A stretch of 22,940 bases of DNA from Poseidonibacter ostreae (GTDB taxonomy: Bacteria > Campylobacterota > Campylobacteria > Campylobacterales > Arcobacteraceae). Location: contig NZ_WFKI01000037.1 of NCBI RefSeq assembly GCF_009208055.1, positions 1 through 22,940 of the forward strand, in the 5' to 3' direction. Under the pieces are notes generated by a model that was not told the DNA's origin, searched no databases, and saw only the letters and a list, made by a program, of their open reading frames with translations. Both the position numbers and the translations under genes were made by a program. Every line of letters begins with the position of its first letter. Within the stretch, counting starts at the first letter, position 1. Shown piece after piece: positions 1 to 7,311 of the stretch.

Positions 1-142
1 TATCTATTATATTAAATCCTTTAAATGCATTAAAATCCTCATACTCTTTTTCAATTTCTTTTAATTTATCAAAATCAATACATTTTATTAAATTATCATA
101 TTCAAATTCTGTAAGATCTATTCTTTTATAAAAAAGTTTCAT
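1..142 (-). CDS. Hypothetical protein, N-terminal part only
   Basis: Only the first 47 codons lie in the window; the gene runs off the left edge. The ATG at 142-140 follows a strong ribosome binding site (AGGAGGGG, complement of about 150-157), so this is a real start. The visible peptide begins MKLFYKRIDL and is rich in Lys, Glu, Asp and Phe, with a charged helix-like stretch around residues 20-37. I recognise no family and assign no function. It points away from the replication origin, with its promoter region next to a short palindrome. Sure of the start, not of the product. Confidence 0.65.
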   Translation of the reverse strand, partial: MKLFYKRIDLTEFEYDNLIKCIDFDKLKEIEKEYEDFNAFKGFNIID

Positions 143-165
143 TTACGTTATCCCCTCCTATATAT

Positions 166-190
166 TTTCATTAAATGAAATGAAAGTATA
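166..190 (-). promoter_or_regulatory. Possible promoter and operator of the leftmost gene
   Basis: On the minus strand TATACT (190-185) can serve as a -10 box; the -35 is weak. Between it and the ribosome binding site is a perfect 15-bp palindrome, TTTCATT-A-AATGAAA (166-180), placed where a repressor would block transcription. Inference from position and symmetry only. Confidence 0.35.
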
Positions 191-397
191 TCTCATTTTT
201 GCTTTATTCTAATTCTCGCATATAAAATTTTTGTGACATTAGATTAGTTTTAAAAGGTGAAGATATATAAAATTTTTATAAACATAACTTTTAAACTTTA
301 TAAATATTTCTGTTAGGTTTGGGAAGAATCATTCATCATTTTATATTTTTACTTTTTTTACTTAAAGATTGAAATAGAATTAGTCTTTATATTGTTT

Positions 398-904
398 ATC
401 TTATTGTCTTCTAATCTTCTAATCCTATAGAAGGGTCCTGTATTGATTATCCCATCGACTTTATCTGTAAACATGCAAGAATACTTTTGACAAGATTTTT
501 TATTAAATGACATTTAAAGTAGAGTTGTTTTAACATATTTTGGTAATAAAGATGACATTAAACTAGAAATGTTCTGACAAATGATATTAAATTGAACGAT
601 CTTTCTAATAGTAGTAATACTTTGACATGAATTTTACTAAATTTAGAATACTTTTGACATTGTAAACAATTGATAAGATTTTTCTGTTATTTACAGATAG
701 AAAGATTTTATATGCAAATATAATGACAAATTCTTTTAGTTTTAATTTTATTATAAAGATATGAACAAAGTTACATTTTACTATTATTTAATATCTTAAG
801 AGCAATATAAAGAAAATTAAATTTTTTGTTTAAAAGTGTTTATATATTAAATCTTATTTATCTTCTAATCTTATACTCTTATACTCTTATAGAAGGATAC
901 TGTA
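398..904. repeat. Imperfect direct repeat pair in the origin region
   Basis: Copies at about 398-443 and 851-904 share ATCTTATT, then TCTTCTAATCTT, then CTTATAGAAGG or a close variant, then CTGTAT. The second copy is longer because TTATACTC is repeated in tandem inside it. They lie before the left and central iteron groups respectively, which suggests duplication of an origin segment. Confidence 0.5.
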
Positions 905-1410
905 TACATGAATTTATAGGCTTTATTAAGACTCTTGGCAGATGTCATTTGACACGATTATATCTGCTAATGTATTTATAATAGTATATGATTGACATAT
1001 TTTTGTATTTATTTTGACATTAAACTAGATAAGGTTTGACAAAAACCATTTAATCTTATTTTTTTTATAATAGGAGTTGTACATTGACATAAATTTTATT
1101 GATACTAGAACAGTTTTGACTGATAAATATTAAACCAGAATAGTTTTGACATAGTATTTACTAATGATATGACTTATTTTGACATAAAAGAGAATACATT
1201 TGACAAATGAGAGCGGATAAACACCTTGATTATCTATTCTAGAAGTCTTTTGACAGATATTGTTTTAAAGTAGAATACTTTCGACATTAATTGACTCATT
1301 CCAGAATACTTTTGACAGCTAAATAATTAAATTAGAATACTTCTGACAAAAAAAAACAACATATTTATATAAAAGTTCGGTTTAACTACTAAAACAGAAG
1401 TCTTTTGACA
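476..1410 (+). repeat. Iteron array of the replication origin
   Basis: About 16 copies of a 17-bp repeat, best written NNAGAATACTTTTGACA, all in one orientation. Clear copies start at 476, 563, 643, 1025, 1105, 1135, 1189, 1239, 1270, 1301, 1332 and 1394; weaker ones start at 611, 938, 981, 1003 and 1168. The right-hand group is phased: 1239, 1270, 1301 and 1332 are exactly 31 bp apart and 1394 is two periods on, so about three helical turns separate binding sites. In iteron plasmids such repeats bind the initiator and also control copy number by coupling origins. The initiator gene lies just downstream, as expected. Confidence 0.85.
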
Positions 1411-1473
1411 TAATTCTCTTATTGAAACTTATTTTTTTCTGAAGAAAATAGATATTTTACAACATAATGGATA

Positions 1474-1502
1474 TTGATAACAACTAACTGGATCATGATA
1501 CT
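1474..1502 (+). promoter_or_regulatory. Possible promoter of the initiator gene
   Basis: TTGATA (1474-1479) and GATACT (1497-1502) are separated by 17 bp, a reasonable sigma-70 type promoter between the last iteron and the A/T-rich stretch. A transcript from here would have a leader of about 240 nt before the preferred initiator start at 1751. Confidence 0.4.
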
Positions 1503-1524
1503 CCCATTTTAAAGTATACTGGAG

Positions 1525-1677
1525 AAGCAATACCCCCTTAACAAAAAATAAATAATATGTAAATAATGTTAATAATAAATTTACAATTAATAAATATTTC
1601 ATTTAGTAATTATAAATAAATTTACAAAAAAATGAATAATTGCAGTTTTTTTTACTATGGATAAGTAATACCCCTTT
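1525..1677. other. A/T-rich unwinding region bracketed by a 15-bp repeat
   Basis: From about 1541 to 1640 the sequence is almost only A and T, as in DNA unwinding elements of iteron origins. It is bracketed by two direct copies of AAGYAATACCCCYTT at 1525-1539 and 1663-1677, which differ at two positions. The runs of C stand out in this AT-rich DNA. They could be origin landmarks, for example for strand loading or priming, but the sequence does not tell which. Confidence 0.5.
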
Positions 1678-1750
1678 TAATTTTAAGATGGATTTAGATA
1701 TTCTACTTTCTATATATTATGGATTTAAATACTCCACTAAGGAATACTAT

Positions 1751-3595
1751 ATGATTGAGAAAGAAAATACCCTTTTTACAGAAGATGAATTACATGGAAA
1801 TCCTGCCGCAGGCTTTATTCAAGTAAGTACTAATCTTATACGTGGTGGTAGTACAGTTAAGAAAAAGAAAATAATACGTGGTGGAATTGAAGTTATGATT
1901 AGTGAAGCAACTCCTAATGATAAAAAAATTGAAGATACATGTATTGAGATATTTCAAACTAAAGAAATTAGAAAAAGAATTAATTATAATGAATTACAAG
2001 ATGAAGCATTAAATGTGTTATCTGATAAGTTTGGCGAATATGGATTAATAACTTCAGATGAGTTCACTAAAGCTAAAAATAAATTAATATTAAATACAAG
2101 AAAAATAGCAGTTGACAATTATATAAAAAATTCTGTTGCGGAAAGTATTCCAAAAACTATTAAGTTTCCTATTAAAGAGTTTATAAAAAGAACAGGTATT
2201 ACTAGAATTCAAGGAAGATTTAATGAAGCATTAAAAGTAATATCTGAATCCTCTACAAAACTAAGTCATTCTTGGATGAGTCAAACAGTTGAGTTCAAGG
2301 AAAAGAATGGAAAAAAAATAGCTGAAATTAAAAATGATTTGACACAAGGTTCTATAATCCCAAAATTCAAATTAAGATTTAATGATAAGATAAAGAAACA
2401 TTTATCAGAAGATGAAATAAGAGCTATGACTATTGAAAGTTTTATTGAGTTAGATGTTCCGAATAAGTCTAGTTATATAGATGAAATTATAATGGAAACA
2501 GATCCTGAAACAGTAGTTGAAATAATTGGTGTTGGACTTTTTGGTTCATTGTTTGGTAAAGGTTATGCAAGAAGTGAAAGAAGAAATAGAAATTTATATA
2601 AAAAGAGTGCAACATTTAATTTTGATTTATTAGTTAGAAGTATAATTAATATTCCTCACAATACAACATTAACAGAATTTACTTTTGATCAATTAAAAGA
2701 TATTCTGGGAGCTAGCTCATATAATAAATGGGAATCATTTAAGAAAAGTGTTTTGTTACCTGTTCTTAAAGAACAAGAACTTTACACAGAAGTAAAGTGT
2801 GAATATATATTATTGCCATCTCAAAAGAATTGGACTCATATAAAATTAATACCTTCATGGAAAACAACTAGTTTGGGATTTGAAGCTGAAAAAAGAGGCT
2901 TTGATTATCTTGCATATTTTATAGCTGTACAACATAAGTTTTTTCAAGCTAACAGTTTAGATGAATCATTAGAACATTTTATTCCACATGTACAAAGTGC
3001 AATATACAGTTTTAATGATGAAGATATCGTTTGGGGTAAAACTTTACTTGAATGGAAAACATATACTAAAAAAGTTTATGAAGTAGAAAAAGAACTTTTA
3101 GAATTTATATCTCAAAATCAAGATATTTTAGATGATAATAATATATTTTATGATGAAAGACTTTTGTGCCTTTTAAAACGGAATTTTAAAGAAGAAGAAA
3201 TATTAGAAGAAAATAATCAATTAAAAAAGAAACAGAAGAAAAATTCATATATAACAACTAATATGTATAGAATTCAAGATCCAATTACCTCTTTAAGATA
3301 TTTAAATGAATTGTTAGTAAAAGGTAAAGAAGATAGTAATTATTATATTTTTGATTTTATACCATTTCAATTTGCTTCTATGGAAGGTGGCTGGAAAAGT
3401 ATTAATACATTAGAAGATTATCAACAATATAAAGACCCAATAAGAAGTGCTATCTATAAAAAGAAAGGTTCATTTTTTAGATTTGCTGAAGATGAAGTAA
3501 ATAAGAAAGAAAACTTTTTATTAAATGTTGAAAGAGGTTCTTTCAAAGAAATTGATGAGAGATTTAAATTGTTGATGCAAGAAATATCATCATAA
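1751..3595 (+). CDS. rep: Plasmid replication initiator, Rep_3/RepB-like
   Basis: Probable iteron-binding initiator that opens the adjacent origin and recruits the replication machinery. Two winged-helix-like segments are visible: one around FNEALKVISES and LSHSWMSQTVEF in the first third, another around FTFDQLKDILGASSYNKWES and the following residues. This fits Rep_3-type initiators, though 614 residues is about twice the usual length; the extra C-terminal part contains a Lys/Glu-rich helical stretch and no domain I recognise. I chose ATG 1751 because AAGGA precedes it at a normal distance. The same frame is open back to an ATG at 1640, but that start lacks a ribosome site and would make the bracket repeat of the origin coding. 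The iterons immediately upstream are the strongest support. The family is an inference from pattern, not a search. Confidence 0.72.
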   Translation: MIEKENTLFTEDELHGNPAAGFIQVSTNLIRGGSTVKKKKIIRGGIEVMISEATPNDKKIEDTCIEIFQTKEIRKRINYNELQDEALNVLSDKFGEYGLITSDEFTKAKNKLILNTRKIAVDNYIKNSVAESIPKTIKFPIKEFIKRTGITRIQGRFNEALKVISESSTKLSHSWMSQTVEFKEKNGKKIAEIKNDLTQGSIIPKFKLRFNDKIKKHLSEDEIRAMTIESFIELDVPNKSSYIDEIIMETDPETVVEIIGVGLFGSLFGKGYARSERRNRNLYKKSATFNFDLLVRSIINIPHNTTLTEFTFDQLKDILGASSYNKWESFKKSVLLPVLKEQELYTEVKCEYILLPSQKNWTHIKLIPSWKTTSLGFEAEKRGFDYLAYFIAVQHKFFQANSLDESLEHFIPHVQSAIYSFNDEDIVWGKTLLEWKTYTKKVYEVEKELLEFISQNQDILDDNNIFYDERLLCLLKRNFKEEEILEENNQLKKKQKKNSYITTNMYRIQDPITSLRYLNELLVKGKEDSNYYIFDFIPFQFASMEGGWKSINTLEDYQQYKDPIRSAIYKKKGSFFRFAEDEVNKKENFLLNVERGSFKEIDERFKLLMQEISS

Positions 3596-3615
3596 AATAA
3601 GTAATTTAGTTATAA

Positions 3616-4329
3616 CTACTTCTTTTTAAAGAAAATATCTGCAAAGGCATGTTCTGCTTCAAGTAAGAATTTTATATGCTTTGCATTTTTTCTTAAGTTA
3701 TCCTCATCTAGAACAAACATATTATTGTGAGTATTAATAATATTAGGCACTTCAAGCCTTAAATGTTCAATTTTTGCTTCTTGTTTAGTATTTATAACTT
3801 TTATAGTTGGATAAGTATCTTTTTTTTTAAAAGTTGAAATAACAATATCTAAATTTTCAAAATCTTTAAGTAAAAATTCTTTTTTTTCTATCACAGATTT
3901 AATTTTTTTATCTGCTTCTTTTTTTAGTTTAGTTACCTGGTAATTGTCATTAGTATTTTTAATTAATTCTGCTAAATTATTATTGATTTTATTTATTTCA
4001 ATTGAATGGATGGCATCTATTTTGTGTTTAACTTTTTCCTTATCAGTTATATTTTTATATTTATGTTTAATATAAAGTTTATATGCAATAATTTGGTTTT
4101 CTTTGTCTCCAAAAAGTTTTGCTATTTGAAAAAAAGGATCTTTTGCTTTTCTACTCAACTTACTTTCATTAAAAGTTTTTGTAGCAGCTTCATATAATTT
4201 ATAAATTTCAAGAAATTTTTCTTGATTTAAAAAGTATAATGAAGAACCTTCATATTCCATTTTTTCATTAGTATTTAGTATTGAAAGTACTTCAGACTTA
4301 AAAAATAAAATATCATTTTTTAACGACAT
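3616..4329 (-). CDS. Unknown protein, charged and helical, 237 aa
   Basis: I do not recognise this protein. It is rich in Lys, Glu, Asn and Ile with no membrane segment or signal peptide, and the middle third (around HSIEINKINNNLAELIKNT and the following Lys/Glu-rich stretch) looks like a long helix or coiled coil. Its ATG (4329-4327) shares a base with the TGA of the upstream gene (TGATG), and AAGGA lies in front, so the two are translationally coupled and probably act together. A GTG one codon earlier is also possible. It ends only about 20 bp from the end of the initiator gene, which faces it. The partners may belong to plasmid maintenance or transfer, but nothing in the sequence proves that. 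Confidence 0.7.
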   Translation of the reverse strand: MSLKNDILFFKSEVLSILNTNEKMEYEGSSLYFLNQEKFLEIYKLYEAATKTFNESKLSRKAKDPFFQIAKLFGDKENQIIAYKLYIKHKYKNITDKEKVKHKIDAIHSIEINKINNNLAELIKNTNDNYQVTKLKKEADKKIKSVIEKKEFLLKDFENLDIVISTFKKKDTYPTIKVINTKQEAKIEHLRLEVPNIINTHNNMFVLDEDNLRKNAKHIKFLLEAEHAFADIFFKKK

Positions 4330-4847
4330 CACTGTTCCTTAGAATTTTTTTGATTTATTTTTTGATAGGATCTTTGTGTTTTATATAAAGCATCTTTTAT
4401 ACTTTTTGTGAATATATCTAAAGTTTTAATAATGCTTCTAATTTCATATTCTTCAAAATGAACACTCATTAAACTTTTCTCATTATCTGATTCTTTGATA
4501 TTAATATTTAAATATATTTTATTGTTGTCTTTTTTGATAGATAGATATTTTATATTAGAATTATTAGAGTTCTTTGACTTTGAAGAGTCCGTAAATTTTT
4601 TATAATTAGATGTACCATTCCTATATACTTCATCTAGAGCATAAATTATATTGTAAATATCAAATACTTTCATTTGCATAGTAATTGTATTTGAAGTATT
4701 AAATTGTTCTGTAAGGCTTAAAAATATTAATTCACTTACAAAGTAATTGTTTTGCTTTGACATTGCAACCTCAAGCTTCCCTGTAATTGTTAGATAATTA
4801 ACTTGACCTAATATCTCTTCATTTATAAATATTTTTAATGTACTCAT
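4329..4847 (-). CDS. Unknown protein, first gene of a two-gene operon, 172 aa
   Basis: I do not recognise the family. The N-terminal half has alternating hydrophobic residues as in a beta-rich fold (MSTLKIFINEEILGQVNYL), a Ser/Asn/Lys-rich linker lies around residues 85-100, then comes another strand-rich part (YLSIKKDNNKIYLNINI) and a helical, basic C-terminus. There is no signal peptide or membrane helix. The start follows CAGGTG at a suitable distance and lies about 45 nt after a convincing promoter. Its stop overlaps the start of the next gene. The fold pattern would suit a small nucleic-acid binding protein, but that is a guess. Confidence 0.68.
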   Translation of the reverse strand: MSTLKIFINEEILGQVNYLTITGKLEVAMSKQNNYFVSELIFLSLTEQFNTSNTITMQMKVFDIYNIIYALDEVYRNGTSNYKKFTDSSKSKNSNNSNIKYLSIKKDNNKIYLNINIKESDNEKSLMSVHFEEYEIRSIIKTLDIFTKSIKDALYKTQRSYQKINQKNSKEQ

Positions 4848-4869
4848 TTTTTAACACCTGTCATATATC

Positions 4870-5132
4870 TTTTAAGTAATCTATCACTAATATAAATATT
4901 ATATCCTAAAATCTTCTTCTTTGCAAATCTGACATAAGCTTTATTCTATAGTGTTCTTTGTTCTCCTTTTGTTCAAAATCAATTGAAAAACAATTTTTTG
5001 TATGAGTGGAAATAAAAGGATGAAAAGGGGAAAAAAGAAAAAAAGGAACGTATTTTGATTTGCAAAAATGTTTTGAAGAATAAGAGAAATTAAAGCATCT
5101 TATATATTTGTTAAATGATAGATTACTTAAAA
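4870..5132. repeat. Long-spaced inverted repeat
   Basis: TTTTAAGTAATCTATCA at 4870-4886 is exactly inverted at 5116-5132 (17 of 17), and similarity continues a few bases beyond on both sides. The arms are about 230 bp apart. One lies in the leader of the unknown operon, the other upstream of the hipB control region. It could be a pair of protein sites linked by a loop, or the ends of a small lost element. Confidence 0.55.
4898..4926 (-). promoter_or_regulatory. Promoter of the two-gene unknown operon
   Basis: Minus-strand TTGCAA (4926-4921) and TATAAT (4903-4898) are 17 bp apart. Transcription would start near 4891, giving a leader of about 45 nt that begins with one arm of the 4870/5132 inverted repeat. 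This makes a long gene just upstream on the same strand less likely. Confidence 0.6.
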
Positions 5133-5213
5133 GTGATATAACGTATCTAAGTAGATATTTATATTTTAAAGCTAAAAATATAAATATTATTGTAAAACAT
5201 ACAATCATAATCT

Positions 5214-5366
5214 AATAGTCGTATACATAACTATTGACTTTGATTAAATATTATAATAGTCGCTAATATAACTATTAAGTTTCAAATGGTATAATTAATA
5301 TATAAAAGTTGTAAATACGACTATAAGGTTAATTAAATATATTTTATAGTCGTTTATATAACTATT
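5214..5366 (+). promoter_or_regulatory. hipBA control region with four operator-like repeats
   Basis: Four 22-bp copies of a palindrome of the form AATAGT-N10-ACTATT (the first two bases after the left arm are CG) lie at 5214-5235, 5255-5276, 5304-5325 (opposite orientation, less perfect) and 5345-5366. Start-to-start spacing is 41, 49 and 41 bp. An extended -10, TGGTATAAT (5287-5295), lies between sites 2 and 3. The last site ends just before the ribosome binding site of hipB. Multiple palindromes upstream of hipB are known to bind HipB, which represses the operon alone or with HipA, so this is very likely the autoregulatory operator set. Confidence 0.75.
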
Positions 5367-5377
5367 AAGGAATAGAT

Positions 5378-5770
5378 ATGTTGGAATTTAAAACATCAAG
5401 AGAAATTGAAGATATTATAGCAAAAAGAATTAAAAGCGAAAGACTTAGACAAAATATTACTCAATCTTCAATGGCAAAAAAAACTGGAATGGCGCTTACA
5501 ACATATAAAAAATTTGAGCATAAAGGGAAGGGTACTTTTGATAATTTCATAAAAATATTAATGGGATTAGGAAAGATAACAGAAATAGATAATTTTCTAA
5601 AAGAGCCAGTGTTCTCTCCAAAAGCACAAATCAAATCTAATAATAAACTGTATAAAAAAGCAAGAGTTAGAGCTAGTTCAGAACAAGATGTTGTAGGTAG
5701 TAATAAAAATAATACATTTGCAGGTATGAGTCCATTTCAAGCAATTATAGCAAAAGCAAAGAAGGAGTAA
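5378..5770 (+). CDS. hipB: HipB-like antitoxin, XRE-family DNA-binding protein
   Basis: Antitoxin and repressor partner of the following HipA kinase. Residues about 14-70 form a Cro/C1-type helix-turn-helix domain: a helix with IAKRIKSERLRQNITQ, then SSMAKKTGMALTTYKKFE as the turn and recognition helix. At 130 residues it is longer than E. coli HipB (88); the C-terminal 50 residues are basic and seem disordered (Lys, Arg, Ser, Asn), ending in FAGMSPFQAIIAKAKKE, which may be the segment that contacts the toxin. ATG 5378 has AAGGA at 5367-5371. It is followed after 3 nt by hipA, so the two are co-expressed, and the upstream palindromes fit autorepression. Confidence 0.85.
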   Translation: MLEFKTSREIEDIIAKRIKSERLRQNITQSSMAKKTGMALTTYKKFEHKGKGTFDNFIKILMGLGKITEIDNFLKEPVFSPKAQIKSNNKLYKKARVRASSEQDVVGSNKNNTFAGMSPFQAIIAKAKKE

Positions 5771-5773
5771 GGA

Positions 5774-7009
5774 GTGGAATTAAAAGTAAAAATATATGGT
5801 GAGATAGTAGGATATCTTGCAGAAGATAAGAACAATAATATTAGCTTTGAATATGAAGATGATTTTTTAAAAAACGATTTAGAAATATCTCCAATAAAAC
5901 TAAAGAAATCAACTACAGGCATTTATCATAATAGTGATGATACTTATTTTGGTGGATTAGCAGGAGTATTTCATGACTCTTTACCTGATAAGTTTGGTAA
6001 TGCAATTATTGAACAATACTTTGCAGATAAAGGTATTGAAAGAAATGAATTATCATTACTTCAAAAGTTAGCTTATGTAGGTGTTAATTCAATGGGAGCA
6101 TTAGAATATATACCAAGTGAAAAAACAGAAGAAGTCAAAGTAGCACTTGAAATTAGAGAACTTGTTGATGCTGCAAGAGATGTAATTAATGGAACTGCAA
6201 AACATGTAATCCCAGAACTAATGGAATCAGGAGCTTCTGCAGGTGGTGCAAGAGCTAAAGCTATTATTGCATGGAATAAGAAAACTGGAGAGATTAGGTC
6301 CGGACGAGAAATTGTAAAAAAAGATTTTGAACATTATATTTTTAAATTTGATGGTACTAATGATAATCGAAAAGCAGAAGAGTATACAAGAATAGAATAT
6401 ATTTATATGAAGATTGCAAAAACTTGTGGACTGAATGTATCAGAAGTTGAACTATTTAAAGAGAGAGAATATAACCATCTAGCAGTAAAAAGGTTTGATA
6501 GAATAGGCGAGAAGAAAGTTCATATGCACTCATTATGTGGAATAACACATATTGATTTTAATAAACCAGGTATATTCTCATATGAAGATTATCTAAGAAC
6601 AGTGCAAGCAATTACTAATAGTGATGAGCAAATACAATTAGCAATAATGCATATGATATTTAATATAATAAGTAGAAACCAAGATGATCATGCAAAGAAT
6701 TTTAGTTTCTTAATGGATGAGCATGGCAATTGGGTAAATTCTCCAGTTTATGATTTAACTTATAGTAATGGTTCGGGATATACTAGTTCTCATCAATTAT
6801 CACTAAATGGTAAAAGAAAAAATATTAATAGAGCTGATATATTAAAAGTGTGTGAACTATTTGGTTATAAAGAAGAAGTAATTGATATGATAATTGATGT
6901 AATGGTAAAAACATTTTCAAAGAGATTTGTAGATTACTGTGCGGAGCTAAATATAAGTGATGAAAGGAGAGATAAGATTTTAAGTGAAATGAATAAATTA
7001 GAGAAGTAA
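5774..7009 (+). CDS. hipA: HipA-family serine/threonine kinase toxin
   Basis: Kinase toxin of a type II pair; family members phosphorylate translation components (GltX in E. coli) and cause growth arrest or persistence. The 411 residues contain the usual parts: an N-terminal subdomain (about 1-110), the Gly-rich loop GASAGGARAK (153-162) with Ser155 at the place of the autophosphorylated serine, the catalytic loop RNQDDHAKN (301-309, Asp304 catalytic by alignment with the TDGHAKN motif of E. coli HipA), and the metal-binding SPVYD (323-327, Asp327). All key residues are present, so it should be active. It starts at GTG 5774 with AAGGAG at 5762-5767, right behind hipB. The length is slightly under E. 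coli HipA (440). Confidence 0.9.
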   Translation: MELKVKIYGEIVGYLAEDKNNNISFEYEDDFLKNDLEISPIKLKKSTTGIYHNSDDTYFGGLAGVFHDSLPDKFGNAIIEQYFADKGIERNELSLLQKLAYVGVNSMGALEYIPSEKTEEVKVALEIRELVDAARDVINGTAKHVIPELMESGASAGGARAKAIIAWNKKTGEIRSGREIVKKDFEHYIFKFDGTNDNRKAEEYTRIEYIYMKIAKTCGLNVSEVELFKEREYNHLAVKRFDRIGEKKVHMHSLCGITHIDFNKPGIFSYEDYLRTVQAITNSDEQIQLAIMHMIFNIISRNQDDHAKNFSFLMDEHGNWVNSPVYDLTYSNGSGYTSSHQLSLNGKRKNINRADILKVCELFGYKEEVIDMIIDVMVKTFSKRFVDYCAELNISDERRDKILSEMNKLEK

Positions 7010-7015
7010 TTATAT

Positions 7016-7059
7016 GTTCACTTAAGTAAAAATCTTACGTGAACGTAGGTGTTTTTTTT
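7016..7059 (+). terminator. Probable terminator of hipBA
   Basis: GTTCAC..TAAG can pair with CTTA..GTGAAC (7016-7044, one mismatch), and a run of eight T follows at 7052-7059. Seven bases separate stem and T-run, so it is not ideal, but its position just after the hipA stop fits. Confidence 0.5.
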
Positions 7060-7229
7060 GACAACCAAGTTTTTAATATAGCTTTCATATATAATCCTCG
7101 TATAATTTTACTATGAAATAACATTAATAGAAAATAGTATTTTATAGAAGAGTGATTATATTATCTATGTCAAAGTAATTAATATAGTAACATAATATTA
7201 AAACTTATATTTATAATTACACTTTTATC

Positions 7230-7291
7230 TTGACTTATTACTCTATTATGGTAAGATACTCTAAATAATAAAATTACTTAAATAGAGTAAT
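7230..7291 (+). promoter_or_regulatory. parAB promoter with bracketing inverted repeat
   Basis: TTGACT (7230-7235) and TAAGAT (7252-7257) are 16 bp apart. The 11-bp arms ATTACTCTATT (7237-7247) and AATAGAGTAAT (7281-7291) are exact inverts, one inside the promoter spacer and one just before the ribosome site of parA. ParA proteins with an N-terminal DNA-binding domain repress their own operon through such repeats, so this is the likely operator; a role as centromere is also possible. Confidence 0.65.
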
Positions 7292-7311
7292 TTACTTTAA
7301 GAGGTTAAAAA

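Noticed and set aside
476..1410. CRISPR array
   Set aside because: The repeats are short, variable and often closer than 35 bp, with no cas genes; they are iterons.
1640..1750. Longer N-terminus of the replication initiator
   Set aside because: No ribosome site at 1640, and the stretch contains an origin repeat; 1751 has a proper AAGGA.
4906..5208. Open frame of 100 codons on the minus strand
   Set aside because: No ribosome site, odd composition (many Phe, Ser, Cys), and it is read through by a promoter for the next gene; its start touches the hipB operator region. Treated as non-coding.
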